Assembly: GCA_018806915.1 (NCBI GenBank)
Contig: JAGKQI010000028.1
Location: 124,001 to 188,000 of the forward strand
DNA length: 64,000 nt
Origin: Phytophthora colocasiae
Lineage: Eukaryota; Oomycota; Peronosporomycetes; Peronosporales; Peronosporaceae
Direction: 5' to 3'
The translations under genes and the position numbers were made by a program. This document shows positions 32,087-43,387 of the stretch, one piece after another; positions within the stretch are counted from its first letter, which is position 1, and each line of letters opens with the position of its first letter. The notes below the pieces were generated by a model that had not been told where the DNA came from, did not search any database, and worked only from the letters and a program-made list of their open reading frames with translations.

Positions 32087-33981
32087 TGTCGCGAAGTCGG
32101 TGCAACTTTTACCGCGGTGCAGGGGCGTACAGTGAACCTGGAAGTGTGACTACCGGTAGTGATACCAGAGTCGCACAGCAAGGTGGGCGTGTGTTACCTT
32201 GTGCTATCCTCGTAGGTTCGTTGTCTTGGTAATGAGACCCTCGCCGGGGTCGTGAGAGTGTTGATGAGAGTGAGGGTTCCTTGCGTAGACCGTCGGATGT
32301 CCTTCCGGTCCTCACAGGAGCGCTTGGGAGTCGAACGTTTTCCGGTGAACACTTGTGTACACCAGAGATTTCTGAAGGCAAAAGAGAAATTAATACAATG
32401 GGAAGTCCAGTAATTAGACTTCCGAGATAACCGCAATATAGAGTTCCGATATACAAATATGTAGCTGCTCTTATTCTTTCCTGGCCCTTGAGCAGTGGGC
32501 TAGTTCTCCAGGTCAACTAGGGAATTGTTCACCAGACACCTGGTCTGTCTGGTATTCCCGTAACTTTCGCGCACCACCCTCTAATATATAGAGGGAAAAT
32601 AAACCAATACACTATCAGTTATATAACAGTCTACCGAGCGTCTTGAGAGCGACTGTCTAGCTCCCAAAACCTGTCCAAACGTACAATATGAAATGGGCTA
32701 CCGCTAGAGACAAGACAAACGACCCAACTAGTAAATGGAATAGGTGGGTCCTCTCAGGTCTCTACGTTACGCTGATCTCCACCTAAAGGGGCTTGATAGG
32801 TGAGAGATCACACGACTCAAAGCTTTGTCGTGGCCTAGTACTTACGGGAAGCAGCAGGCAGACGACCTCGTTATAACAAAGCAAATCGAACTCGTTACAA
32901 CAGGGAAAATTGAACTCTGGTTATCTATCTCGTATCTCTCTGTCTTCTATCTTCCATATTCTCATATACACTTGGTCTCAGTATAACTCAGGAATCTTCA
33001 CTTGGGCTCACTATGGTAGTCGATGCTGCAGATCTTGTCGAGTCGACACTTAATGATGTCATTACAGGGATGAGCGGGTTGCGTTTCACTTGATTGCGTG
33101 AGGTTGTGTTGGGTACACTTGATTTCAGTATGGGGTGGACTTCAGAGTGTCAGAGTCTGGTATCCTGTTCATCAGGGTCTGGAATCATGTGCGTCGGAGA
33201 CATGTTCATCGGAACCATGTACTCCGGAATCATGTACATCAGAGTCATAAATACCAGAGTCGTGACACTTGGGTCTGTTCATCGGAGTCTTGTACGTCGG
33301 AGTCTGTTCATCGGAAACTGGTAAATGTCTGGAATATTGCTTGTATAAGCCGGACACATCAGACTTGTTCACCAGAATCATGTACGTCGGACTCATGTAC
33401 GTCGGACTTCATGTACGTCAGACTCATGTACGTCAGACTTCATGTATGTCAGACTTCATGGTGTGATATCAGAGTTTCCATGCGTGATACCAGAAATCCA
33501 TGAGTGTTTTTCGGGTGCGGAGCACGTATGCTGCAACGCACGAAGTCCAGTTGGGATATGCGCGGGGTGCGCTACGTCCGGTGCGCGATACTTGGTATCT
33601 TGTGGGTATAACTGTATTCCTTGAACCATCATCGTCACACAGGACGGCAACGGGATGAGGTCTCTCAGAGATACATTCTTCTGAGAGACTTTCTGCCAAC
33701 CTTTAGGCACTCATCGTCGGGGAAAGTCCGGTGATCAGACTGAGTGTTGTTGTCTCTCGGAGTTTGTGCACTTTTCCGAGGAACACTTCTGATCTCTTGG
33801 GCCCCTTTGCAGTACAGGTGAAGGTTAATATATATAGCAGTTTTCTTCCACAGACCATTATTGTCGCACGGGACATAACCTCGTCCCACATCTCCCTTTC
33901 TCCCATAACCCAGTGTATATCCAATCACATCACAGCGTAACGTCCATATCCACTCGAAAAATCGTAATTAGCAACGTGTCA
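32087..33981 (-). repeat. Element B 3' LTR (1895 bp)
   Basis: On the - strand TGACACG...CGCGACA. Small differences from the 5' LTR lie at about 32555-32600, 33380-33395 and 33905-33910. It contains the short-unit array at 33379-33462. Confidence 0.95.
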
Positions 33982-33993
33982 ACCGCCCCTCCT
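33982..33993 (-). other. Polypurine tract of element B
   Basis: On the - strand AGGAGGGGCGGT, immediately before the LTR start TGACACG. It is identical in B2 (56696-56685). Confidence 0.75.
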
Positions 33994-34237
33994 GGTCATA
34001 ATTCGTCAGTGCGGAACTTTCTCCAAACTGAGCATCATGGCCAGGACAGTACGTCAGAGGTCCCGTGAACATAGTGTAGCTGTGACGCTCTCAAAACTTC
34101 CGGGATTTCAGAATCTCTGGCGTCCTGTCGCTCAGTCTGATTCCATCAGACTCAGAAATAGCCAACTGTCGTGTCCCACAAACGGCCACATCCCGATTTC
34201 CTTTCTGACACACAAGTCAGAAGAAGATCCAGCAACT

Positions 34238-37200
34238 ATGGGCTCCCCATCGGCTTCTACTACCGACGACGTCTCGGGCACTGGGCCCGCTTCGGCATCT
34301 GTAGCATCGCGAGGTGGTGGTGACGGTACTTCCGCATCACCTGGTGGCAGCTCAAGCGCCCCAGCCTCACAGTCGAGCGCGTCCGCCGCTCCGAAGCAGG
34401 GCGTTGATGCTGCTGACAGCGATGGTCACGTGAACGCGCCTGATGCGTCTACGGCTTCTGCCTCCACGAATCCTTCTTCCGGCGTCTCAACTCCATTCCC
34501 TAGAGGGCCGCACATCCTTTCCACCACTGAGGTGGATAGCCTGTTTGCGCCTGGGCAACAACTATTGGGCGACATGACTGCTGACGCCCCTTCCAACTGG
34601 GTGGACCCCGAGCCAACGCCTGAAGGACAGCCATTCCTGGTTGGTGTTCCGGCGCTCGCCGAGGACTTCCGTGTGGGCAACCACATCGCGAACATCTATG
34701 GTGGACCTGGTGTTCTGGTAGTTCACGTCGGCGGACATCTCGGAGCTTGAGCGTGTTATCCCTGACTTCACTGAAAGTCAGATGCTCGTTCCTCACGTGG
34801 ATAGCCGTGACCGCCAGAACCTCGAAGCGCACATGGGGTCCGTCGATGTCCATCGGGAGTTGGCTTCAATTCTACTGCACCTCCCTCATCAGCGTCTTGC
34901 CGAGCGGGTGTACAAGACGTCTGGGTATCTGAAGCAGATGGCCGGCGCTCACCATCGGCTTCGACTCCAAGTTGAGTCCCAGGGCAACACATCTCTGGTG
35001 GACACGGCCGCTATCCAGAACGAGTCCGAAGATCTCAAGCGTCAGTGGGTTTTCAACTGCCAGTATTGGCGCCATGAAGTGCTGGACGCCCGACGTACTG
35101 CTGGTGAGGTCGAAGATCGTCTGAATGCAGAGTCCAAGAGTCTCGCGGCCCATTATCAGGACCAGATAGATGCTCTGGAGTCCGAGAAAGCGGCCTTAGA
35201 GGAACGCCTGGCGGACTCTCAAACGGAAGTCCGGTTGCTGAAGGCTCGCCCCACGACCACGGCCACAGACTCCTGGGGTTTTCTGGAGTACCTGTTTGAA
35301 CACGGGGAGTTGAACGGCAATTGGGTGCGTCTTCGGGAGCTTCTGGTGAACTTCCAAGAGGGCAAGGCGCCGCCTGGAGACTGGGACACCATCATCAATG
35401 TGACGGCAATGGATCAGCGTAAGGCGGAAATTCCTGACTTCTCCAAGCGTCTGGCGAGAATTCGCTTCGATCAAGCTGCGGAGGCCAAGAAATCGACCAA
35501 AGTGTTGGATCTGACGGGTGCTGGCAGTGGTGTGAAGGTCTCCGGTGAACATGCGGGTGGCCCCGAGAAATCAGGCACTCGCCCGGTGAACAAGTCTGGG
35601 TCGCCCACCAGGTCGCCCAAATCTTCCGGATCTCCACCACTCAAGCCCAACCGGCCGTCTGGGAAACATCGGGTTCGTGTTCCTCAGGATCGCCCCAAGA
35701 ATTACACGCCTGGTATCGATTCGGTGCGTCCGGCGAACGCCAAGTCTCCGGTGTCCAAGGACGCGGTTCACACCACATTACCACCTGGAGTCGTCTGGGA
35801 AGAAGTTCGTCCGGACTTGCGGCTTGGCTCTGCTCGCCGGCATTTCTTACGAGACAGCGATGAAGTGGCTGCGCACGGACAAGCCCGCCCACAGTCTGTT
35901 CACGGGGCGCCCCTTGGTAAAAATGCTAGTGAGCATGATGTACTGGCGCAAGCTGAATCAGACCCCGTGGACTTCGTACGTCCCAGAGACGTATTACAAG
36001 ATGGCTGAGGAGGAACTGCGCCGGCTTCGGAAGAATGATGTGGAGCCACCGGTCTGGGAGGCACTGGACGCTCACGTCCCGTATCCCATCAGCGAACCTG
36101 AGTCCACAGAGGATGACCCTCAGAAGGACCCGGACTTCAAGGAGTCTGGTGAACAAGAATCGGCGTCTAGCGACAGCGAGTCTGACGACGAAAAGTCGAG
36201 CGGCAACAGCGATGACTCTGACGACGATGAGTCTGATGATCATTCGCACGCCGGCAACAAGCGTCCACGGGACTACGAGTCCAGTGATTCAGACGACTCG
36301 GGTCCGATAATCCCTACCAAGAAGTCCAAGCGGGATAGTGTACACGAGGCATCCAGGTCCAAGTCAAGCGGTCAGAAGTCCGGTGGCACCTCCACGTCAA
36401 GTCCCAAGAGCAAGAAGTCTCAAGACCCCAAGTCGCCTAAGAGTGCTTCGGGCAAGCGACCTTCTGGTAAACTCCGGAAGTCAAGTCTGGTGTCCAAGTC
36501 ATACAAGTCGCTAACGCCAAAGGAATTACTGACGATCGAGGCCCCGGACACACATTGTTCTTCGTGGCTGTATTACGGCATTCCGGTTCAGCCGACAAGT
36601 GACACCAAGACGTCCATCGGGCAAACCCCAGGGTTCCCAGACTTCGAGCCCCACAGACACAGTCTGGCACGCCTGAAGAAACGTTGGAACTCTAAGAAGT
36701 ATCAAGCCCTGCTGGACGAAGTGCCAGCGCCCTGGGACGTCATGTACCAGAACCGTCGGACCGAGCTGTACTTTCACCGACGTGAAGACCTCTGTCCCTT
36801 GGTTCAGGCGGACATCGAAGAGCTCGCGTCTCTCATGCGCAAGCACGCCCAAGCACTGTGGGAACGCACTCACTGGGTGATAATGGATCCCGACGAGGAC
36901 CTGCTGTCCGGTGAACAGCACAAGGAACGTGGGCTCCGACGTGCATCTTTACTGCGCCAGTATCGAGGGGCAGTTTCCAAGATTCTGAAGCACAAGGACT
37001 TCCCGGAGACGCTCATGTTCGAGCCTGGTATCTGGAAGGTCCCGGACAAATATTGCCCATGGATCTGGCAGGACCCACGTGCACGTGACATCGGAGGTCC
37101 CAAGTGCCTGAGCTTGCGCAAGCAACTCGAAGCTATCGACTCAGCGGAACCGGCGCGCACGCAGTGGGCCACAGCGTCTTCCGACAAGGACTGGATGGAA

Positions 37201-37275
37201 TTCGTGCCGTCCGATCTCCGGAAACAAGCTCTGACGCCCGCTGAACGTGCCGAAAATCCTGTCTCTCTGAAGTAA
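34238..37275 (+). pseudogene. Opposite-strand protein of element B (low-complexity N terminus, coiled coil, conserved C-terminal domain)
   Basis: It starts at ATG 34238, 257 bp inside the 3' LTR, and ends 386 bp from the convergent pol stop. The N-terminal ~95 residues are Ala/Ser/Gly/Thr-rich. A mixed-sequence and coiled-coil region follows (about 34760-35270), then Lys/Ser/Pro-rich sequence, an Asp/Ser-rich acidic stretch with basic patches (K-R-P-R-D, K-K-S-K-R), and a C-terminal domain (about 36540-37220) with Q-A-L-L, P-W-D-V, F-H-R-R and W-E-R-T-H (36859-36873). Three frames are used: 34238-34750, about 34735-35810, about 35815-37275. Both changes correspond to one extra base, so I call it frameshifted; no plausible intron was seen at either point. 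Function unknown. Confidence 0.75.
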
Positions 37276-37661
37276 GTACGCCAGAAGTCCGGTGTACTCT
37301 TCGCGACATCTCCGGGGAACTACACTTCTTCTTCCAGAACAACTTAGTCGTCTGCATATCGTAGTGTAGTAACCATTCCAAATATAGTTCCCCGACGACC
37401 TTCTCCTCTAACATCCTCATATGTCGTTCAGTAATCCTCTTCTCATAGCATCATCATAATTCACTTCGTAAAATTCCATCATACACACACAACCACAAAA
37501 TCATCTCCATACAAATTCACATAACAATCACCATCTCTGGGAGTCACGTATTCCCGAAATCATTTTCCGAAAGACATGTCTCTCAGACACCTTCATCTCT
37601 GAAATACATCGTCTGGTGAACATCACTGTTCACCAGAGTTCTCAGGATAAGTTTTCAGAGT
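37276..37661. other. Convergent spacer between the opposite-strand ORF and pol (B)
   Basis: 386 bp with no ORF. It is AT-richer than the flanking genes, with CACAACCACAAAATC and CATCATCAT-type sequence. The equivalent stretch in B2 begins at about 57225, directly after the deletion. Confidence 0.6.
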
Positions 37662-40072
37662 TTAAACTCTGGGGTGATCGTCTCCAGCTTGCATTGCTTG
37701 GAAACGAGCTCGCGCTCGTGCGCTCTGATTGAACTCATACAGTAAAGCGCCACAGTTCAGCTTTGACAAGGGTAGCCACTCTGTCTCGTCGTACCCCTTC
37801 CACTTGACCAGGTATTCACGAAGTCTCTTGGAGGTCCTGGTACGCTTGCTCCACCGAGTGTCAAGTATCTTTTCCACTTCGTATTCATCATTCTCGGTGT
37901 CGGGCTCCCAACTGTCTTCTGGTAACAGCGCTGCATCAAAGTCATCATCCTCGCGGACATCGAGTTCCACAGTCGGTCTTCTGGGGAACAAGGCTCTCGG
38001 CTTCAGGCGACTTATGTGAACCCAAGGGTTCACCCGATACCCGGTATCCTCAACCTTCAGTTTTACACGAAAATCATCCAACATCTCTTCGATCCGGAAA
38101 GGGCCATGCCACATATGTGCGAGTTTCCGACTCAACCCCGTTTGTACCTTGGGGATGTATAGCCACACGGCATCACCGACGGCAAATCCGGACTTCAGAC
38201 GTTCCGACAACTCCTTCCACTTTCGGGTCTGTTCCTCAGAACGCTCCCGCTTGGCCTTCTTCTGAAGTTCTTCAGCACAGGCTTGAGCGTAGCTGTAATC
38301 TCGCTGCATCTTCCGACGCCACTCATAAGCAGTGCACTCTTGTACACCAGAAGGTTTCGGACCAAGCATCGCGGACACGGTCCCATGAGCATCCCATCCG
38401 TGCACCAGAAAGAAAGGTGTTTCCAGACGGGTCGCATCAAAGGAAGTGTTTAATGCGAACATCAGACGCTCGGCGTGGTCATCCCAGTCACTCTGATCAG
38501 CTTCGGCGATGTAGGCCTTGATGGCGCGCACGACCGTCTGAACAGACCGTTCTTGCTGGCCGTTCGCCTGAGGACGGTACGCCAGAGTCGCTCGCTGTCT
38601 GCTTCCCAGGAGATCCCGGAAACACCTGAACACTTCACTCATGAACCGAGGGTCCTGATCATGACGTATCAGGGAACTAGCTCCGAAGTTCCGGAAGACA
38701 CGTTCCTCGTAGGCCTCAGCGACATCTTGAGCCGTAGTAATACTCATAGGCTTGCACATCACATATCCTGAGAACATGTCTTGGAACAACAGCAGGAATG
38801 TGTTTCCCCTGGCAGACTTTGGCATGTGCGTCACGAAATCCATGGACACCACTTCAAAAGGTCGACTGGGCTCGATGTTGCCGGGCGACGGTCCAGGATT
38901 CGGGGGACGCCCCTTGCCACTTGCACAGTCCATACACTCCTTGACGAACCTCTCCACATCAGCGTACATACCAATCCAGTAGAACTCGGAGCTCAGCTTC
39001 TCGAACGTACGTTTGATTCCCTGGTGAGCACCTTGGTAATCCCCATGAGCATAGTGCAACATATCAGCATGCAAGTCTCTGGGAACCACAAGTCTGAGTT
39101 CATCGACCATGTCTCTCGGACGTTCTCTGGTAGCACGGCTGAGGCGGTACAAAACGCCTCTGGAATCCAAGATGAAATCATCGGCAATCCTGGCAAGTTT
39201 CCTTATCCGGGGTCGTGGTAGATCTCCCACGTCACCCTTAAGGAACTTAATGAGTTCTGCCAGATGAACATCTTGAGTCTGGTGAACTTTGATCCTCCGC
39301 CAGCGTTCTTCCTGAAACTCCAGTGGACCCATGGGTTCACGAGCCTCCGCGTCATCTGGTAGGTTTGCTTCTTCCTGATTGCGTGCACGAGTGATGGCAA
39401 CAAGCACCTTGGCAGCATGAGGCAGGGGCGCAGACTCTGGCCCTGGGTCATCCATCTCCGGTGTACAATCATGTTCACCAGAGGTCTGGTGAACATCGTC
39501 CGGGGCTTCAGAAGACACCCCTTCGGGAGGCTTCATCAACTTCTCTGGGATCTTGGACACCAGTTTCAGATGAGTCAGTTCGTCAGGGTCTTGGACCTGC
39601 CAGGACTCGCCAAGAACGAGGGTCTTGGACGTCAAATAGTCTGCTGCTTGATTGAACTCACGCTTCACGTGCACTAGCTTCAGAGACTGGAACTTGATCT
39701 TCAGAGACTCAAACTCGGCCAATTTCCGCTGCAGATTCGGCTGATTACAATTGATCAGACCTTGGGCCTGCTGGATAGCAATACGGGAGTCTCCGACAAC
39801 CACCAAGTCTCGGATACCACGTTCCAAAGCCAACTTCAATCCATTAATCAGACCACAGTATTCTGAGTCATTCACAGTGACATCTTTCAGAGCGAACCCT
39901 TGGGCTTCCAGGATATTCCACCCCGGGAGCTCCCAGAGCACACATCCGCAGCTTCCCAGGCGAGTGGATGTCTTGGCGGCACCATCAAAACTTAGAACAC
40001 AACCTCGGTAATCAGCCTCTAGCATCTCCACGCTAATGGGTGCTGGAGGTTTGACTCGCCCCTTGACGGGGA
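37662..40072 (-). pseudogene. pol: pol of element B, distal piece (second RNase H, integrase, chromodomain)
   Basis: The piece carries a second RNase HI-like domain (S-F-D-G-A-A-K, N-D-S-E-Y-C-G, V-G-D-S-R, N-Q-A-A-D-Y-L), the integrase zinc region (H-Y-A-H-G-D-Y-Q-G-A-H-Q-G...C-M-D-C), core residues in M-D-F-V-T-H, H-D-Q-D-P-R-F and Q-Q-E-R-S-V-Q, and a chromodomain (Y-L-V-K-W-K-G-Y-D-E-T-E-W) at about 37900-37740. It is open throughout, but a one-base deletion at about 40072 separates it from the RT frame. Confidence 0.9.
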
Positions 40073-42076
40073 TAGGTTTTCAGAGACCTCATCGAGGTGT
40101 TCACGGGGTGTGATGCCCGCTCCAAGAATAGCCGGGAGACCATCTTCATCTCGCTGGATCCTGCGAATCTCCAAGTTCCAATGTGACAACTTCAATCCCC
40201 ACTTCACGTTCCGACCATCAGCCGAGCTGGATGACAGGAGCCATTTCAACACCGAATGTCTGGTGTACACCGTTATCACGGGACTCGTGTTTACCAGAGC
40301 CCGAAAGTTCTCCAGAACCCTGAGAATCGCGATGACCTCCTTCTCTGCGATGTGATACCGGAGTTCTGCCTCATTCAGCACACGTCCAGTGAACCGTACG
40401 GGGTGTATTACTCCATCGTACTCCTGTCCCAAGACGGCTGAAGCAGCCCACGGGTTCGCATGAGGTATAATGACGAAAGGTCTGGTGCGATCTGGGTGTC
40501 TGAGGAGCGGTGTCGAGACAATCTTGCGCTTCAGAATCTCAAAGGCTTCCTTAGCCCGAGCCAAATCTCGACCAGCACGAATCTGTTCATCAGACAACTC
40601 GTAGAGCACAGCAGCGATCACCGGTAAGTCTTCGATAAACTTGTTGTAATAATTCAGACTTCCCATGAAACTCTGCACTCCCTTGAGTGTCGACGGAAAC
40701 GGCAATTCTTCCACTCCTTTGACGATCTTCGGTGTAGCTCTCAGCCCTTCAGCACTGATCTCATGCGACAGATAAGGAATCGTCAGCTTCCCGAACTCGC
40801 TCTTGGGCAAGCTCACAGAAATGTTCCAGTATCTGAGTCTGAAAAGCAAGGCGTTCAAGTCTTCACAAAGTTGATCCCAGGTGGGCGCCCCATGAGCAAT
40901 GTCGTCAATGTAGGAACTTCGACCGAGTACCGGTCTCATGAAGGATGGGACTGGGATGTTCCTCTGAAAGACAGTCATTTGGTCGGTGAGCACCGGAACC
41001 TCTGGCATGTGTTCATCAGAGTTCTGAAGTTGTTCACCAGACATCAGACCATGTACGTCAGAGTTCTGGGGTTCTAACTTCAGGAATTCCAGCACATCGG
41101 GGTCAACCTCAGCTTCCTCTTCAGGTGACAATCGCACGAACCCCCACAGGCAGTTATCCAGCATAGCCTGGTACACCAGAGGGGCGTTCTTCAGACCGAA
41201 GGGCATTCTTACCCACTGGAAATGTCCAAATGGGCAGATGAACGCTGAGATCAGCCTCGCACGCTCCGTCATTCGAATAGCCCAAAAACCACTCGCCATA
41301 TCCAGACTCATAAACCACAGTGCTGCCTCAAAACCAATCAACAGATCGTCTATCAGGGGCAACGGATAACGCGACAACTGGATAAAACCATTCACCACTC
41401 GATAATCAATACACATGCGTATGTCCACACCATTCTTCTTGAGGACAATCACAATTGGTGATGCCCAAGGCAAAGTCGAGTACTCGATGAGTCCGGTCTC
41501 CAGGAGTTTCTTCAGAAGTTCGTACACCTTGATCATCAGGTGAGGGGCAACGGACCTCGGACGTTGGGCAACAGGTTTAGCGTCTCCCACGTCCAAGTCA
41601 CAGACCACGCCCCTTGCCGGGGCAGGTGCGGCATTGCCGTCTCCCAGAAAGATTTTCCGATGATACTTCAGAATGTCCCTGAGTTTCTTCTCCATCTCCG
41701 GCGTTGTTTTCCCGGGTACTCCGACGTCAGCCTTGTCGATATCGCATTCGGGAGTCAGATCTTCCAATTCAGGCAGCATAACCAGTTGGTCACGTAATTG
41801 AGAGAGTAGGTCCGTTCCTTCCCGTATGTAGACACCGGGTTCCAGATCCAGTTCTTCATTCGTGACTTGCATGCACCGCTCGTACTCGGCTCGGAGCTTT
41901 TCCACAGGGGTGCCTGGCATACATTGGATTGGGATGTCCCATGAACAGTCTGTCAGATCTTCATTTCCCATGAACAGTTCACCAGAAACACTCAGGGTGA
42001 CTTCATCCTCGACCATGTTACTCGGAATTCCAGACGTGATTCCGGAGTCTTTCGGAGTCTTTTGCTCTGATGACAA
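40073..42076 (-). pseudogene. pol: pol of element B, RT and Ty3-type RNase H piece
   Basis: Open from just after the TGA at 42079-42077 to the frameshift at about 40072. RT shows R-M-C-I-D-Y-R and Y-I-D-D at 40912-40901. An insertion of about 70 residues between palm motifs (acidic, with E-Q-L-Q-N-S-D-E-H) is also present in B2. RNase H follows with E-K-E-V-I-A-I-L-R and Y-T-R-H-S-V. Confidence 0.9.
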
Positions 42077-43381
42077 TCACAGAAATCTGGTATCCACAGC
42101 GGTATATAGGGCCACCTCTTTTACGGCATCCACCCACTCATCTGTCTGCGTAGCCACATCCAAAGCGAAACGAACTTGTTTTGCTCGTGGGACCGAAGTA
42201 GGCCTCACAAACTGTACTCGAGCATTATCCAGCCTTGGGCGTTGTAAGATCTTAGTTGGCCACGGGTATACCGGATGATCCACACACGGAGGTTGAGGTA
42301 TCAGATCCTCCAAGTCACCTTCGGCCTTCAGGCGTCTCTTCGTCTCTGGTGACGGAGTGTTCTCCAAAATCAAAACTTCCCAGTCACGGTAGGCTGCAGA
42401 GCCTGGCCGTACAAAGCGGGAAAAATCCATACTCCACAATCCTTGCGACGTCAGAAAATTCATTCACCCACGTATTCTTGTCAGAAATGTTCACCACGCG
42501 CACCGCCACAGGCCATGACCGGGCTGCATAAATCAGCTGAGTCACCCAACGGTCTCCACGTCCTGCCCACACGACTTCTCGTTGCGGGTTCGTCGGACCA
42601 TAATCAATGCGAACAACAAATTCTTCACCAGGTCTCAGAAGTACAGCTTCACTTGGTCTGATGGACCTGTTCCTGCCGATATGATCACCGGGCTCCCAGC
42701 TGCACATCATCACCACGACTTCATCTGGCATGGATACCAGTCCCTCACGAACGCTGATCCTCAGACCAGCAGCGAACATGAATCCCATTCCCAATAGCAC
42801 GTTTATACCTTCGCCGATATTCGCAACCCAGACATCAACAATGTAAACCACTCTCGGTCCGAGAGTCAGCTTGATCTCGGCACTGGCACCAATGTACGTC
42901 GGAACTCCTCCCATCCCAGACACCCTTGTTTGTTTGTGTGACTTGAGCCTGAGTCCGAGCTTACGCGCAAAGTCGTAACTCAGGATGTTGATAGTCGCAC
43001 CGGTGTCCAGGAGAATCTTGGTCCGATGATCATTGACAGCGCCATGCACCATAACCACATCACGCTTTGCAGGATCAGGGTAGTGATCCTCCCACCAGCC
43101 ATAACATTCCCCGTCTTTCAGACGAAACTGGATTGTGTCGTCCGGAGGCGGTTCATTGTCTCTCGGAAAGTCCGGTGAACAGTCTCTCGGAAAGTCCGGT
43201 GAACTGTCTCTCAGACGCGGAATTTCTGAAGACATGGCTGATTCTTGAGCTAAAGCGGTCATGCAATGTTGATTTTTAGGTTGGGTTGTTTTCAGCTCCG
43301 GTCCTACGTACACTAGAACACATAACTCTGGGGTGTGCCTTGCCCGGCGCGTTTCGGATCCCCATCCGACGGGCTTGCTAG
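42077..43381 (-). pseudogene. pol: pol of element B, protease piece
   Basis: The aspartic protease carries I-L-L-D-T-G-A-T-I-N-I-L near 43010-42975. Lesions relative to B2: one G fewer in the run near 43331-43335 (frame lost after the -1 slip), an 11 bp deletion at 42418/42419, and a GGA-to-TGA type nonsense change at 42079-42077. Confidence 0.85.
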
Positions 43382-43387
43382 TTTAAC
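43344..43387 (-). promoter_or_regulatory. -1 frameshift signal of element B
   Basis: GTTAAAC at 43387-43381 in the X XXY YYZ register, followed by TAG 43380-43378. Six bases after the heptamer a stem GCCCG/CGGGC encloses TCGGAT-GGGG-ATCCGA. It is identical to B2, but the pol frame beyond it is lost by a one-base deletion. Confidence 0.75.

Noticed and set aside
34700..34740. A spliced intron joining the first two frames of B's antisense ORF
   Set aside because: The only GT...AG pair that fits is about 20 bp, too short for a spliceosomal intron, so a one-base frameshift is the simpler reading.
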